Source: Stenotrophomonas_A sp002429615 (GTDB lineage: Bacteria; Pseudomonadota; Gammaproteobacteria; Xanthomonadales; Xanthomonadaceae). From it: a DNA stretch of 22,735 bases. Below the pieces are notes generated by a model. It was not told the origin of the DNA, made no database searches, and saw only the letters and a list, made by a program, of their open reading frames with translations. Below, piece after piece: positions 22,634 to 22,735 of this stretch. How positions within the stretch are numbered: the stretch's first letter is position 1; the number at the start of each line of letters is the position of its first letter. The DNA is taken from NCBI GenBank assembly GCA_031987425.1, contig DALZZL010000051.1:1-22735 (forward strand), in the 5' to 3' direction. The position numbers and the translations under genes are program-made.

Positions 22634-22735
22634 GCGGGATCACGGCCCGCCGCACGGGCCTTGGCGCGGGCGAGGATCGCGGCGGCCGCGGCCGGCAACG
22701 CCGGCGTGGCAGGGCGATCCGGGGGCGGCGGCGGT
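22630..22735 (-). CDS. C-terminal end of the gene upstream of nth (possibly RsxB/RnfB)
   Basis: Only the last 34 codons are in the window: a Pro-rich stretch, then an Ala-rich helix (PAAAAAILARAKARAAGRD) and a TGA that overlaps the nth start. In many gammaproteobacteria, including xanthomonads, nth follows the electron-transport gene rsxB/rnfB, whose product has an Ala/Lys-rich tail. That identity is inferred from position only. Confidence 0.5.
   Translation of the reverse strand, partial: PPPPPDRPATPALPAAAAAILARAKARAAGRDPA

Overview
The window is GC-rich chromosomal DNA from a gammaproteobacterium, most likely a member of the Xanthomonadaceae (Lysobacterales) such as Stenotrophomonas, Pseudoxanthomonas or a relative. 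The assignment rests on the high GC content, the GTAG-type REP palindromes, the form of the Pst proteins, and how rarely strong Shine-Dalgarno sites precede the housekeeping genes. No genus is claimed.

Layout, left to right. (1) 1-2241: two nearly identical 201-bp blocks, each holding a tRNA-Leu(CAG) gene and its long palindromic terminator, flank a gene for a secreted protein with two SGNH hydrolase domains. (2) 2356-6197: RNA metabolism genes rnr (RNase R) and rlmB (23S rRNA 2'-O-methyltransferase), with a small GFA-family zinc protein between them. (3) 6272-9292: a large membrane-anchored diguanylate cyclase with a periplasmic two-component-regulator beta-propeller. (4) 9377-12015, minus strand: rnt (RNase T), preceded by a compact three-gene hvfABC-like cluster. 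The cluster encodes a secreted Cys-containing precursor with three EGKCG motifs, a DUF692/MNIO iron enzyme and a DUF2063 partner. It is a copper-binding RiPP (bufferin/HvfA-type) system and the most interesting content here. (5) 12016-12900: an intergenic repeat cluster, then a His-rich RcnB-like periplasmic protein. (6) 12901-21883: a complete phosphate-acquisition locus. pstS1-pstC-pstA-pstB-phoU run on the minus strand, with a second pstS also on the minus strand and a divergent phosphate-selective porin (oprO/oprP type) on the plus strand. Phased PHO-box arrays lie upstream of both pstS genes and the porin. Two accessory genes of unknown function sit between the two pstS genes: a Sel1-repeat protein and a small Pro-rich membrane protein with a C10 tract. 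(7) 21953-22735, minus strand: nth (endonuclease III), overlapped by 4 nt with the tail of an upstream gene, possibly rsxB/rnfB.

How the genes work together. The porin lets phosphate through the outer membrane, two PstS proteins (one lipoprotein, one soluble) capture it, PstCAB imports it, and PhoU signals sufficiency; PHO boxes place these under PhoB. The hvfABC-like cluster probably makes a periplasmic or exported modified peptide that chelates copper. A His-rich RcnB-like protein lies close by, though on its own transcript. The rest is housekeeping or c-di-GMP signalling.
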